DNA of 64,000 nt from Paenibacillus spiritus (lineage in GTDB: Bacteria; Bacillota; Bacilli; Paenibacillales; Paenibacillaceae): positions 124,001 through 188,000 of the forward strand of contig NZ_VYKK01000012.1 of NCBI RefSeq assembly GCF_008710135.1. The letters are read 5' to 3'. The translations under genes were made by a program, and so were the position numbers. The notes under the pieces are model-generated. The model saw nothing but the letters and a program-made list of their open reading frames with translations. It made no database searches and was not told the DNA's origin. Below are positions 51,871 through 61,314 of the stretch, in pieces. Numbering within the stretch: position 1 is the stretch's first letter; every line of letters begins with the position of its first letter.

Positions 51871-54132
51871 ATGATTCGCATTCTGTATAGAACCCGCCCC
51901 GACAGCCGCAGAGCGGACGGCGGACACAGCCGAAGAATACGGAAGAGAGGAAGAACGGATGGATCGATATCCCTTTTTCTGATGTTCGCCTTGGCTTTGA
52001 TCTTTCTGTTCACGGCCGTTCTCATTGACTATTCCCGAATTGCGGCTGCGAATGTGCAGGGTGAAAGGCTGGCCCGGGCAGCTGTACGTTCCCTGATGTC
52101 GATGTATGATGCCGATCTGCAGCAGGCTTACGGACTCTATGTCTATGGGGGAGAACGTCCCGAAGAAGCCGTAAGCCGGGTATTGAACGGCTCCCTGGAG
52201 AGGAGCGGCCGGGATGACATCATGAACATCGTTCCGCTGACAGCGGACTCGTCTGAAGTGTCTTTGAGCAGGCCGCTCGGCGACTATGCGGTATTCCGGC
52301 GGCAAATTGCAGAGGAAATGAAATACAAGGCGCCGATCGACACCGCTCTGGAGCTGGCCGGCAAATTCAAAGGCTTATCCGGAGCGATGGAGGAAGCATC
52401 CCGAACCACACAACTGTATGCGAATCTTCAACCCTTGTACGATCAGCGCGAGGCGGCGCTGGACCGGATGCTGGACAATCGGCGTCAAGCGGCTGAAGCT
52501 GCAAGGAAGCTGCTGGACCGAATTATGGCGCCTCCCGGCGGAAGCATTGCCGACAGCGCACTCGGTTCGATTGCGAATGCGGCGGACATCGCGGCGCAGT
52601 ACCGGGATTACGAAGGCAAGAGTATCTCGGACATGAACCGCTCCGAGAAGGAGGCGCCTCGCTATACTGAGGCCATCTCGCGTTACCAGGAGCAGAGAAG
52701 CGCCGTTATTGCCGATATCGCCAAGCTTGTCGGGGATTACAGCGAGGAGAGTGCGCGTCTGCTGAAGGAGGCCGGTTCGGCCATGGAAGAAGCCGGGAGC
52801 CTCAATGCGGAGATGAGGCGGAGAATCGAGGAAGAGAGAGCTTCGCCCAGGCAGGCCGGATATGCCTCCGCCGACTCTTGGGAGGTGCCCCCGGCAGGCA
52901 GCGCGTCCGGCGAAGCGGCGAATCTTCGAGAACAGGCAGAGCAGCTTCTTCTTCCGGATTCTCTGCTAAGCAGTATGGACGGGTGGCTCTCGGACCAGCG
53001 GCAGGCTGCCGACCGGGGAGTTGCGGCCGCAGACCGGCTGCCCGCAGCACTTGCTCCCTCCGCGGCTCCGGGGGCCGACGGCGAGCGGCTGAAGATCGCC
53101 GTTCTGTCGGCGGCAGCCGGCCTTGATGCTTATGTCCGGGATTATGGCACCTCCGGAACCAGGCTTGAACGGGAGCGAAGGGACGTGGAGAGCCGACGTG
53201 CCGGGGATGAGGAGCGCAAGGCGCTGGAACAGGAGGCCAAGACCAGTCTCGGCCGTCTGTCAGAGGTGCTTGGCCGCCTTCGGTCCGGCGGAGAATCTCA
53301 AGCCGGGGCGGAAGCGTTCGCGACAATCCGGCGCTATGCGCAGGAGAATGCCGCATTCAACCGCAGCCAGGCTGCTTCGGCCGCACTGCCCGGCGGGGAG
53401 AATGACCCCGAAGCGGCAGCCGCCGCTTCGATGAGTTCCACCGACGCGCTGTACGGCGCGCTCGGTTCGGTCCTTCAGGAAGCGGGCAATCGGCTGTTCC
53501 AGAGCGAATATGCCGCGCTTTATTTTCCGGCCTGCAATGTTACCTCGCTTGGGACTTCGCCGGAGAGCAGGAACGGACCTGCCGGCGGACCGATCTCCGG
53601 CTTGGGACCCGAGGACCAGGAATTGGAGTATGTGCTGTACGGTCTGGATAAGCCCGGCGCCAACATTGCGGCCGCCTATGCGGAGATCTTCGGCATACGC
53701 CTGGCCATCCGGACTATGGAAGGCTTCGCCTCCAAGGCCGGTCTCGGCCATCCGCTGCTGATCGTTGCGGCAGCCTTGGTATACGGGATTACCGAAGCAT
53801 TGAAAGATATGGCCTTGCTGTGCAGCAAGGGGTCTATCCCGCTGGCCCGTTCCATACCGGCAGAGCTTGCCTACCGGGATTACCTTCGGTTATTCCTGTT
53901 CATGCACGGCAGCGGTGAACCGCAGCTTGCCCGGATGCTGGCACTGATCCGCTATCATACCGGAGTCAATCCGCAGGAGAGCTGCACCTACGCTTCGGCT
54001 ACTGTCCGGTTCGGCATCAGGCTGTGGTTTCTTCCGGGTATCGCGAAGCTGATTCAGTACACGGGAGCGATGCCGGGAGAGACCGAGAACGGAATCCGGT
54101 TCCGGTCGGTGCGCGCCGATTTCTCATATTAG
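51871..54132 (+). CDS. Large TadG-like (DUF5702-type) Tad locus protein
   Basis: 753 aa. Basic N-terminus, one membrane span at residues 33-52 (SLFLMFALALIFLFTAVLID), then a long extracellular part. This includes coiled-coil segments (about 170-360, EEASRTTQLYANLQ, QREAALDRMLDNRR) and a conserved C-terminal region (YVLYGLDKPGANIAAAYAEIFGIR, FLFMHGSGEPQLARMLALI). Resembles the large pilus-associated proteins found in Firmicute Tad loci. ATG 51871 follows AAAGGAGG. Confidence 0.75.
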   Translation: MIRILYRTRPDSRRADGGHSRRIRKRGRTDGSISLFLMFALALIFLFTAVLIDYSRIAAANVQGERLARAAVRSLMSMYDADLQQAYGLYVYGGERPEEAVSRVLNGSLERSGRDDIMNIVPLTADSSEVSLSRPLGDYAVFRRQIAEEMKYKAPIDTALELAGKFKGLSGAMEEASRTTQLYANLQPLYDQREAALDRMLDNRRQAAEAARKLLDRIMAPPGGSIADSALGSIANAADIAAQYRDYEGKSISDMNRSEKEAPRYTEAISRYQEQRSAVIADIAKLVGDYSEESARLLKEAGSAMEEAGSLNAEMRRRIEEERASPRQAGYASADSWEVPPAGSASGEAANLREQAEQLLLPDSLLSSMDGWLSDQRQAADRGVAAADRLPAALAPSAAPGADGERLKIAVLSAAAGLDAYVRDYGTSGTRLERERRDVESRRAGDEERKALEQEAKTSLGRLSEVLGRLRSGGESQAGAEAFATIRRYAQENAAFNRSQAASAALPGGENDPEAAAAASMSSTDALYGALGSVLQEAGNRLFQSEYAALYFPACNVTSLGTSPESRNGPAGGPISGLGPEDQELEYVLYGLDKPGANIAAAYAEIFGIRLAIRTMEGFASKAGLGHPLLIVAAALVYGITEALKDMALLCSKGSIPLARSIPAELAYRDYLRLFLFMHGSGEPQLARMLALIRYHTGVNPQESCTYASATVRFGIRLWFLPGIAKLIQYTGAMPGETENGIRFRSVRADFSY

Positions 54133-54145
54133 GAAGGTGAGCGCC

Positions 54146-55156
54146 ATGGGACACATGCGCCGGAGATTGCGGCGGTTATCGGAAACGGAAGGCGTCCTGG
54201 TCGTAGAGGCCGCTATGCTGATGCCGTTCTTCCTGCTCTTCGTGCTGTTCCTGATCTTCATGGTGCAGATGACCCTCTATTCAACGGCGCTTCAGAGTAC
54301 CGTGTCGGATACGGTAAAGATGACATCAGCCCATTGGTATCCGGTTAATCTGGCACTTGAAGAGAGAAGAGGAACGAATCAGCCGGCCGGAACGAACCGC
54401 GACGCAGAGAAGTCTCAGGCCGGCCGGGAATTGAACACGGGGCAATGGACGGTTCCCCGGCTGTCGATGCAGGAATGGGCTGGGGCCTATGTGTCTGCGC
54501 TTCCCTCTCCGCTGAAAGAATGGGTTCGGGAAGCCATAGAACGCGGAGAAGGTCCTCTGCAGCGTGTACAGGCGGAGAGTACGGAAGCTGTACTGGACCA
54601 GGCGGTCAAGCCGCTCATGAAGCCTTATCTGGCCTCGGATCTGCTCGACTTTACGCGGCTGCATATATCGAATATTACGATACCGGGCGCAGAGGAAGGG
54701 CAGGATGCTTATTTCGGAATACAAGCGAGTTACGCGCTTCCGATGCAGGTGCCTTTTATTCATAAGCGGATTGTTCTGGAGGCCTCCGCTATGGAACGGG
54801 TATGGATCGGCAATAGAGAAGGAGCGTCCGGGGAAGATAAGCCGCCGGATTCAACGGATACCATTAGGGTTCTCTCCGTTCCCGACCCGGCCTATCCGGG
54901 AAGCAAAGGGAAAATCCGTATAAGGCTGGCACCGAATGCATCAGCGAATCTGACCATTTACTATAAGAGCGGCAAGAGCGTTGCCAAGTATTTGGGTTGG
55001 AAGAATGCCGATAAGGACGGCTTTATCGAATGGGAATGGATTGTGGGCGGCAATACCACCCCGGATACATGGCCTGAGTTCAGGGTCGAGAGTCAGACGG
55101 GCGCTGCCGCAGAGGGCCGCTTCCGAGTGATGAAGAAGCCGGGGCGGGCGCCGTGA
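54146..55156 (+). CDS. TadE-like pseudopilin
   Basis: 336 aa. N-terminal pseudopilin segment ETEGVLVVEAAMLMPFFLLFVLFLIF (residues 14-39) with Glu in the +5-like position, then an extracellular domain without known motifs. ATG 54146 is 6 nt after GGAAGGTGA; GTG 54137 overlaps that site. Thirteen nt after the large TadG-like gene. Confidence 0.82.
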   Translation: MGHMRRRLRRLSETEGVLVVEAAMLMPFFLLFVLFLIFMVQMTLYSTALQSTVSDTVKMTSAHWYPVNLALEERRGTNQPAGTNRDAEKSQAGRELNTGQWTVPRLSMQEWAGAYVSALPSPLKEWVREAIERGEGPLQRVQAESTEAVLDQAVKPLMKPYLASDLLDFTRLHISNITIPGAEEGQDAYFGIQASYALPMQVPFIHKRIVLEASAMERVWIGNREGASGEDKPPDSTDTIRVLSVPDPAYPGSKGKIRIRLAPNASANLTIYYKSGKSVAKYLGWKNADKDGFIEWEWIVGGNTTPDTWPEFRVESQTGAAAEGRFRVMKKPGRAP

Positions 55157-55174
55157 GGCAGAGAGGGGATAGAA

Positions 55175-55690
55175 ATGATCGAACACTGGGAGTTGTTGGG
55201 GGTAGCGCCGGTTCTGGCGGCAGCCCTGTGGACGGATATCCGCTCCATGAGAATTCCGAACCGGATCACGGTTCCGGCTGCGGCTGGCGGGGTGGCGGTA
55301 CAGACTGTAATCAGCGGGTGGGACGGTATGACGGCGGCGCTGGCGGGCGCCGGTGCAGGTCTGATTCTGCTGCTGCTCATGTACGGGATCGGAGCCGTAG
55401 GCGCAGGGGATGTTAAGCTCTTCGCTGCCATTGGCGCCTGGACAGGCGCAGCCTTTACCGTCCAGACCCTTCTGTATTCGCTGTTGTTCGGAGCGGTAAT
55501 CGGTTGGGGCATTGTGCTGTGGAGACAGGAAGGACTCAGGCGTCTGCGCACAGCCGCCGGCATGCTGGCCGGAATCTATATCACCCGCAATCCTCGGCTG
55601 TATGCCGGATCAGGGCGGGAGGAGATGCTGCGTTTCCCCTTCATGCTTGCGGTAGTGCCGGGAACCCTCCTGGCTATGTGGGGAGCTTGA
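55175..55690 (+). CDS. cpaA: Prepilin peptidase TadV/CpaA (A24 family)
   Basis: 171 aa polytopic aspartic protease. Catalytic D21 in WTDIRSMRIPN and D79 in the GxGD motif GAGDVKLFAAIG. It lacks the N-terminal methylase domain, as usual in Tad systems. Processes the Flp pilin and pseudopilins upstream. Confidence 0.93.
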   Translation: MIEHWELLGVAPVLAAALWTDIRSMRIPNRITVPAAAGGVAVQTVISGWDGMTAALAGAGAGLILLLLMYGIGAVGAGDVKLFAAIGAWTGAAFTVQTLLYSLLFGAVIGWGIVLWRQEGLRRLRTAAGMLAGIYITRNPRLYAGSGREEMLRFPFMLAVVPGTLLAMWGA

Positions 55691-55718
55691 TTCAGAGAAG
55701 CGGGGTAGAGGAGGGAAG

Positions 55719-57347
55719 ATGTTGTTTGGATTGACGCGGGATTTTGTACAGCTGGAAGGATTCCGGATGGTGTTGGGGCGCAGCGGCGGATTGCCGGCAG
55801 AAGAACTGAACCCGGTAGAAGTACGGATGCTCGGTTCGAAGGAGATTGCCCATCATCTGCCCTTCTATCTCAAAGAGATCGACTTCAACGCCACTCTGGA
55901 ATATTCGCTCTGCGGGGCGAAGATGCTGTCTTCTTTAATGAAGAGCGGAAAAATGGGCCTTACGGAATTTTATGCTCTGCTGTTGCAGATCGCAGAAGCG
56001 CTCGAAGAGGGGATTCTTCATATGCTAAGACCCGAACAGTATGCGCTGCACGAAGATTATATCTTTGTGGACGGCGAGCTTGGAACAGGACGGGTGTATC
56101 TGACCTACATTCCGCTGCGGCGGAATCCGGGAGAAGGGGAACTGGCCGAGCGTGTACTGCGGCTGACCTCTTCGCTTTTGAAGGGCATTACCGAGCTTAG
56201 GGGTGATGGTATCCAGCGAATTCTTCATTATTCCGGCAGCGAAGAGTTCACGATCAACGGTTGGAAAGTCCTTCTCTCCGCTCTGCTGTCCGGGGAGAGC
56301 GGACTGCCGGGTCTTCTGAGAGAGAAGCAGGAGCCCCTTCTATCGGAGGGGACTATGAGGACCATCTCTCCGCTGCCTGCGCAGGAAGCCGAGAAGAGGG
56401 CGAGCCCCGCGGAGCCGACGGATTGGTTCAAGGGATATCCGCTCTTTGGAACCGGGGAGTCTGCGGCTGTCGGAGAACAGGCGGCCGGGTGGTCGATGGG
56501 GCGTATGGGACGGAAGAAGGGAAGGGAGAATGAGCTTTCCCGGAAGGAGGAATCGGCCGAAGGGGAAGAAGGCGACAGTGCCGGAAGGCGGCAGAGCGGG
56601 AACCGTCCGGTTTGGATAGCAGGCTGCGTTCTGGCGGATCTGCTGCTCTGGCGCTATGGATACCTGAACCACCCTGGCCGTGCAGCTCTGGCTGCGGCAG
56701 GAGCGGGAACGCTGGCTTTGGGCTTTCTGGCCTGGGCAGCCTGGAGAGGCGGCCAAGGGGAAGCGGAGCCCGGCGGGAAGGCGGCCTCGGAACCTTACGA
56801 AGCGGAAGGCTTGACTTTGAAGCCGCAAGCTTCTCTTCCAACCAAGCCATCCGCTCGGCCTGTTGCGGCTATACAGGTGGATTGTGATTCGTCCGACCTA
56901 ACGACCGGCCTAACGTCCGGTCTGACGGGCGAGAGCCAGAAAGAGCGTCCAGCCAGATTCGATGAACCGGCTACGACGCTGCTTGTCCGGGAACCGGAAG
57001 GGAGGAAGAGAGGCGAGAACCGCTTCCAGCCGTTTCTTGAGCGAACCCGGGAAGGGACAGATGGCGTGGAAGTGATCCCGCTGAACCGGGGCAGCTTCAT
57101 TATCGGCCGCTCCAGAGAGGCGGCTCAATACATGGAGGATACAGAAGGGGCGTCGCGCGTTCATGCCGAACTCTCCCGCAGCGGCGGTACGTATGTACTT
57201 AAGGATCTGGATTCCCGCAACGGAACACGGCTTGGCGATGAGCCGCTGATTCCCTACAAGGAGTATCCTCTCCAAGAAGGAGATGTGTTCACCATAGCGG
57301 GCGGGCGCTACCTGTTCCGGGCGGGTCAATCTCTGGACTTCAGATGA
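55719..57347 (+). CDS. FHA-domain protein of Tad locus 1 (DUF6382-type N-terminus)
   Basis: 542 aa. An N-terminal domain of about 200 residues (FYLKEIDFNATLEYSLCGAKMLSSLM, LHEDYIFVDGELGTGRVYLTYIPL), a charged linker, a hydrophobic stretch around 300-345 and a C-terminal FHA domain (about 445-535: GSFIIGRSREAAQ, SRVHAELSRSGG, LKDLDSRNGTRLGDE). FHA domains bind phosphothreonine, so a Ser/Thr kinase may regulate the machine. Overlaps the convergent epimerase gene by 22 nt. Confidence 0.8.
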   Translation: MLFGLTRDFVQLEGFRMVLGRSGGLPAEELNPVEVRMLGSKEIAHHLPFYLKEIDFNATLEYSLCGAKMLSSLMKSGKMGLTEFYALLLQIAEALEEGILHMLRPEQYALHEDYIFVDGELGTGRVYLTYIPLRRNPGEGELAERVLRLTSSLLKGITELRGDGIQRILHYSGSEEFTINGWKVLLSALLSGESGLPGLLREKQEPLLSEGTMRTISPLPAQEAEKRASPAEPTDWFKGYPLFGTGESAAVGEQAAGWSMGRMGRKKGRENELSRKEESAEGEEGDSAGRRQSGNRPVWIAGCVLADLLLWRYGYLNHPGRAALAAAGAGTLALGFLAWAAWRGGQGEAEPGGKAASEPYEAEGLTLKPQASLPTKPSARPVAAIQVDCDSSDLTTGLTSGLTGESQKERPARFDEPATTLLVREPEGRKRGENRFQPFLERTREGTDGVEVIPLNRGSFIIGRSREAAQYMEDTEGASRVHAELSRSGGTYVLKDLDSRNGTRLGDEPLIPYKEYPLQEGDVFTIAGGRYLFRAGQSLDFR

Positions 57348-58231
57348 CGAAGGGCAGAATCAAGCTTGGGATAGCCAAAGTTAAACCCGGCCTCCTGAAG
57401 CTTGGCGGGCAGCACCCGCTGGCCCCTGAGCAGAACCTGTGACAGCTCGCCGAGAGCGGTCTTCAGCAGAGCGGCCGGAAGAGGGAACCAGTAGGGCCGC
57501 TGGTAGACGCGGGCAACGGTTCTGCCGAATTCCGCATTGGTTACAGGGATAGGCGCTACGGCATTGACGGGGCCCGATAAGACGGGATTCAGGGAGCAGT
57601 AATCGATCAGGGCTATCATATCGTCCTCGTGAATCCAGGACATCCACTGCCGTCCGGTACCGATCCGTCCCCCGAATCCAAGCAGAAAGGGCAGCTTCAT
57701 CTTCGGAAAAGCGCCTCCCTTGCTGCCCAGCACAATGCCGGTGCGCAGCTTGACGAGCCGGACTCCGTGGTAGGAACGGTCCGCGGCATCCTCCCATTCC
57801 TTGACGACTTCAGACGGGAAGTCGGAGACACGGGAAGGTGAAGCTTCCGTGAATACGGCTGACTCGGATGTGCCGTAGATCGCAACGGCTGAAGCCTGAA
57901 TAACGGCTTCCGGGAGTCTGTGCAGCGAGTCCAGCAAAGACCCGGCAGCGGCGACAGTCTTCAACCGGGATTCCATAATGAGCCGCTTGTTGTCTGGACT
58001 CCAGCGCTGGCTGAGTGTGGCTCCGGCCAGGTTAACGAGGACCCGGCAGCCTTCAGCCGGAGACGGATCGGCCTGCAATTCATTCCAGGTAAGATAGACT
58101 GCACCGGGCACGATGCTATCTTTTCCGGGCAGGCTCCGGCCAATGATCAGCACCTCATGTCCCGCCTGAATCCAGAACTTGGCGAGTGCCGATCCGATAT
58201 AGCCGGTGCCTCCGCAAATGGCTGCTTTCAT
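57326..58231 (-). CDS. TIGR01777-type NAD(P)-dependent epimerase (YfcH-like)
   Basis: 301 aa. Rossmann motif GGTGYIGSALAKFW at the N-terminus, VLVNLAGATLSQRW, ASAVAIYGTSE, WEDAADRS and the family-specific C-terminus PYWFPLPAALLKTALGELSQVLLRGQRVLPAKLQEAGF. Substrate unknown; related to B. subtilis YfhF. ATG 58231 with AGGAGG. Confidence 0.9.
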   Translation of the reverse strand: MKAAICGGTGYIGSALAKFWIQAGHEVLIIGRSLPGKDSIVPGAVYLTWNELQADPSPAEGCRVLVNLAGATLSQRWSPDNKRLIMESRLKTVAAAGSLLDSLHRLPEAVIQASAVAIYGTSESAVFTEASPSRVSDFPSEVVKEWEDAADRSYHGVRLVKLRTGIVLGSKGGAFPKMKLPFLLGFGGRIGTGRQWMSWIHEDDMIALIDYCSLNPVLSGPVNAVAPIPVTNAEFGRTVARVYQRPYWFPLPAALLKTALGELSQVLLRGQRVLPAKLQEAGFNFGYPKLDSALRHLKSRD

Positions 58232-58313
58232 GGAGTGCCTCCTGTGTGGATGGATTTCTTATCCCAATCACGATAAAATAAGCTGTAATTCGTGAAGAAA
58301 GAGGGATAGCTGA

Positions 58314-59435
58314 ATGCTGAAGATAGGTTCGCATGTGTCGTGCGCGGCGAAAGGGCTCCTGAGCGCGGCCAACGAAGCCCAGGAATACGGATCAAGTTCA
58401 TTTATGATATATACGGGTGCGCCTCAGAATACGCGCCGCAAACCGATTGAAACGATGTATGTAGAGGAAGGCCGGGCATTCATGAACGCTAACGGCGTGG
58501 ACGAGATTGTCGTGCATGCTCCCTATATCATTAACCTCGGCTCCTACAAAAATCACACGTACCAGCTGGCCGTCGATTTTCTCCAGGAGGAGATTCATCG
58601 AACCCATGCCCTTGGTGTTAAGCATATTGTGCTGCATCCCGGCGCTTATACGGACAAGGATGCGGAATACGGAATTCAGCGGATTGCCGACGGACTGAAC
58701 GAGGTGCTGAACGGAACCCGGGAGACGGATGTTCATATCGCTCTGGAGACCATGGCGGGCAAAGGAACCGAGATTGGCCGCAGCTTTGAGGAGATTGCTT
58801 CTATTATAGACCGGGTGGAGCATAATGAGCGGTTGTCGGTCTGCCTGGATACCTGCCATATCCATGATGCCGGCTACGATATTGTCGGCGATCTTGACGG
58901 TGTGCTTCAGGAATTCGATCGGATTGTCGGATTAGACCGCATCGGCGTGGTGCACATCAATGACAGCAAGAATCCGGTCGGCTCCCGCAAAGACCGGCAT
59001 ACGCCAATCGGCTCCGGCTGGATCGGCTATGAGACGCTCAACCGGGTCGTCCATCATGAGCTGCTTGAGGGTCTGCCTTTTATTCTGGAGACGCCTTGGA
59101 TCGGAAAGGATGCCAAGACCCAGCGTCCGATGTACGAGGCCGAGATTGCGCTGCTTCGGGGCAATGTCGGCGAACGCTTCGGCGGAGAGTTTCTTGCACA
59201 GGTGGAGGAGCTTCATGCTTTCTTTGCCCAACGGGACATTGCGCCCCGTCCGTATGTGCTGGGGGTCTGGAACGTTCTGAAGAGCGATGCCAAGGCCAAG
59301 AAGGCTGATCCCCGCGAGCCGCTGGAACGGCTCTATGATATGGTGACAGAAGCCGCCCTCTTCCCGGAACTTAGCGAAGAAGCGATCAATCACCGGCTGA
59401 TGGTGTGGCTGGCCGGCAAGGAGATGAACAACTAA
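58314..59435 (+). CDS. nfo: Endonuclease IV-like AP endonuclease with C-terminal extension
   Basis: 373 aa. Zinc TIM barrel with [83 protein letters not shown] and ILETPW, all expected for metal binding. Cleaves DNA at abasic sites. About 75 residues longer than the usual ~297 aa: the added C-terminal part is rich in Glu/Leu ([11 protein letters not shown]) and unexplained. ATG 58314 follows GAGGGA. Confidence 0.94.
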   Translation: MLKIGSHVSCAAKGLLSAANEAQEYGSSSFMIYTGAPQNTRRKPIETMYVEEGRAFMNANGVDEIVVHAPYIINLGSYKNHTYQLAVDFLQEEIHRTHALGVKHIVLHPGAYTDKDAEYGIQRIADGLNEVLNGTRETDVHIALETMAGKGTEIGRSFEEIASIIDRVEHNERLSVCLDTCHIHDAGYDIVGDLDGVLQEFDRIVGLDRIGVVHINDSKNPVGSRKDRHTPIGSGWIGYETLNRVVHHELLEGLPFILETPWIGKDAKTQRPMYEAEIALLRGNVGERFGGEFLAQVEELHAFFAQRDIAPRPYVLGVWNVLKSDAKAKKADPREPLERLYDMVTEAALFPELSEEAINHRLMVWLAGKEMNN

Positions 59436-59437
59436 TC

Positions 59438-60337
59438 ATGGAACTTCACGTTAAACCAGAACATTCATCAAATACTAGCGCTTATCCGGAGAGAGCCCGG
59501 ATGCTGATCTCCTGTCCCGACGGTCCGGGCATCGTGGCGGCGGTATCCCGCTTCCTGTTCGATCATGAAGCCAACATCGTCCAGTCGGACCAGTATACAA
59601 TGGACCCTGCGGGCGGCATGTTCTTTATGCGGATCGAGTTTGATCTGCCCGGTCTCGATGACAGGCTTGAACAGCTAAAGACCGAGTTCGCGGAGATTGC
59701 CGGCCGGTTCTCGATGAATTGGCAGATTTTCCAGGTAAGCCACAAGAAACGGCTGGCCATCTTTGTATCCAAAGAAGACCACTGTCTGGTTGAACTGCTC
59801 TGGCAATGGCAGGCCGGCGATCTGGACGCCGATATCGCACTGGTTGTCAGCAACCACCCGGATATGAAGGAATACGTGGAATCCTTCGGTATTCCCTATC
59901 ATCATATCCCGGTAACGGCGGAGACGAAGACCGAGGCCGAGCGCCGCCAGCTCGAGGTAATCGGCAATGATATTGATGTAATTATTCTGGCTCGTTATAT
60001 GCAGATTATCTCTCCGGCCTTCATTGAGCATTACCGGCACCGGATTATCAATATCCATCATTCGTTCCTGCCCGCTTTTGTCGGCGGCAAGCCTTATGCC
60101 CAGGCTTACGCCCGCGGAGTGAAGATTATCGGAGCGACCGCCCACTATGTTACTGAAGAACTCGACGGCGGACCGATTATTGAACAGGACGTGCAGCGGG
60201 TCAGTCACCGCGACGACGTGAACGAGCTGAAGCGCATCGGTCGGACGATTGAGCGCGTAGTGCTGGCCCGGGCCGTCAAATGGCATATTGAAGATCGGAT
60301 TCTGGTACATCAGAACAAGACGGTCGTATTTAATTAG
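59438..60337 (+). CDS. purU: Formyltetrahydrofolate deformylase
   Basis: 299 aa. N-terminal ACT domain (RMLISCPDGPGIVAAVSRFL) and C-terminal formyl-transferase fold with NIHHSFLPAF and GATAHYVTEELDGGPIIEQD, close to B. subtilis PurU; it hydrolyses 10-formyl-THF to THF and formate. ATG 59438 lies 2 nt after the nfo stop; the nearest Shine-Dalgarno, AAGGAG, is 13 nt upstream, so coupling to nfo is likely. Confidence 0.94.
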   Translation: MELHVKPEHSSNTSAYPERARMLISCPDGPGIVAAVSRFLFDHEANIVQSDQYTMDPAGGMFFMRIEFDLPGLDDRLEQLKTEFAEIAGRFSMNWQIFQVSHKKRLAIFVSKEDHCLVELLWQWQAGDLDADIALVVSNHPDMKEYVESFGIPYHHIPVTAETKTEAERRQLEVIGNDIDVIILARYMQIISPAFIEHYRHRIINIHHSFLPAFVGGKPYAQAYARGVKIIGATAHYVTEELDGGPIIEQDVQRVSHRDDVNELKRIGRTIERVVLARAVKWHIEDRILVHQNKTVVFN

Positions 60338-60344
60338 TCTATTC

Positions 60345-60375
60345 CCGGCGGGGTGCCCGCCCTGCCGGTCTTTTT
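60345..60375 (+). terminator. Terminator after purU
   Basis: CCGGC and GGG pair with CCC and GCCGG around a short loop, followed by five T. Confidence 0.8.
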
Positions 60376-60432
60376 AAGCAAGAATCCCCTCCTGCCTCAC
60401 GCTCTTTTCCATTCCCATATGTCTCTCCCGCA

Positions 60433-60474
60433 GGTAAAAAAGCATTTTACCACATTTTGGATAATGATATCCAA
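60433..60474. promoter_or_regulatory. Two tandem inverted repeats upstream of Tad locus 2
   Basis: GGTAAAA-N5-TTTTACC (60433-60451) and TTGGATA-N4-TATCCAA (60457-60474), both perfect. The first contains AAAA-N5-TTTT, the form of a ComK AT-box, but no second box is seen at the usual spacing. Probable operators; no clear -35 found. Confidence 0.4.
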
Positions 60475-60566
60475 GGTGTGTTTTGTCATGTCTGCCGGAG
60501 GGAAATGTGGAGGAGCGATGAGGAGGGAGGAACAAAAAGGCAGGAGTTGAAAGGAGGGGCGGCAAA

Positions 60567-61286
60567 ATGCCCTCGAGAAGTCAATGGCTCCGCCGGAACG
60601 TCATTCTGGCTGTTCTCGTTCTGGTGACGGGTTTCGGCGGTTTGCTGGCATACGATCTATATATTAAGCCTTATGTGCTGGCCCGGACCGTCGTCAAGGT
60701 GAAAGTGGCAGATTATGGACTGCTTCCGAAGAACCGGGTGCTGCTTGCCTCGGACCTGTACCTTGATTCTGTACAGTCCCAGGATGTCCCGGAGGGAGCG
60801 CTGGTGTCGCTTGGACAGGCGGAAGGCAAGATGGCCAATGTCAGTCTTACCGACGGTATGATTCTGACAGAGTCGCTTGTGGACGTAAGCAACCTGGAAC
60901 CGGGGCCCGGAGAGGGGATTTTTCCGGTGCCCAAGGAGAGTATTTATGCAATCAACGGGTCTCTGCGAAGCCGGGACAAGGTGGATCTGTACCTTATTCA
61001 AGGTTCCGCGGACAGGCCGCTGGCCCGCGGCGAAGGCGGGGAGCTCTCCGGGAACGAAGTCCAGCCGCCGTCCGGAAGTCTGTTCCTGAGCGGCGTGACA
61101 GTCAATTATGTCCGCACCGAGGATAACAATGATGTAAGAGATACCGAGAACGGGAATGACAACCACCGCTTTACCTCGACCGGTAAAGTGGCGGTTCCCG
61201 AGCTTAGGCTTGCCCGGAAGGACGGCGAAGCATTGGTCAAAGCCCTGGGCAGCGGATGCAGAATCTGGATTGTGCGCGTGGAGTAG
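60567..61286 (+). CDS. CpaB/RcpC-like protein with SAF domain
   Basis: 239 aa. A basic N-terminus and one membrane span (residues 12-32), then a SAF-like domain (ASDLYLDSVQSQDVPEGAL, residues 56-110) and a C-terminal region (VDLYLIQGSAD, LFLSGVTVNYVRTEDNN). CpaB proteins belong to Tad/Flp machines. ATG 60567 with AAAGGAGGGG. First gene of the second Tad-like cluster. Confidence 0.8.
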   Translation: MPSRSQWLRRNVILAVLVLVTGFGGLLAYDLYIKPYVLARTVVKVKVADYGLLPKNRVLLASDLYLDSVQSQDVPEGALVSLGQAEGKMANVSLTDGMILTESLVDVSNLEPGPGEGIFPVPKESIYAINGSLRSRDKVDLYLIQGSADRPLARGEGGELSGNEVQPPSGSLFLSGVTVNYVRTEDNNDVRDTENGNDNHRFTSTGKVAVPELRLARKDGEALVKALGSGCRIWIVRVE

Positions 61287-61314
61287 GCAAGCAGATCAGA
61301 AAGGTGGAACTCTC

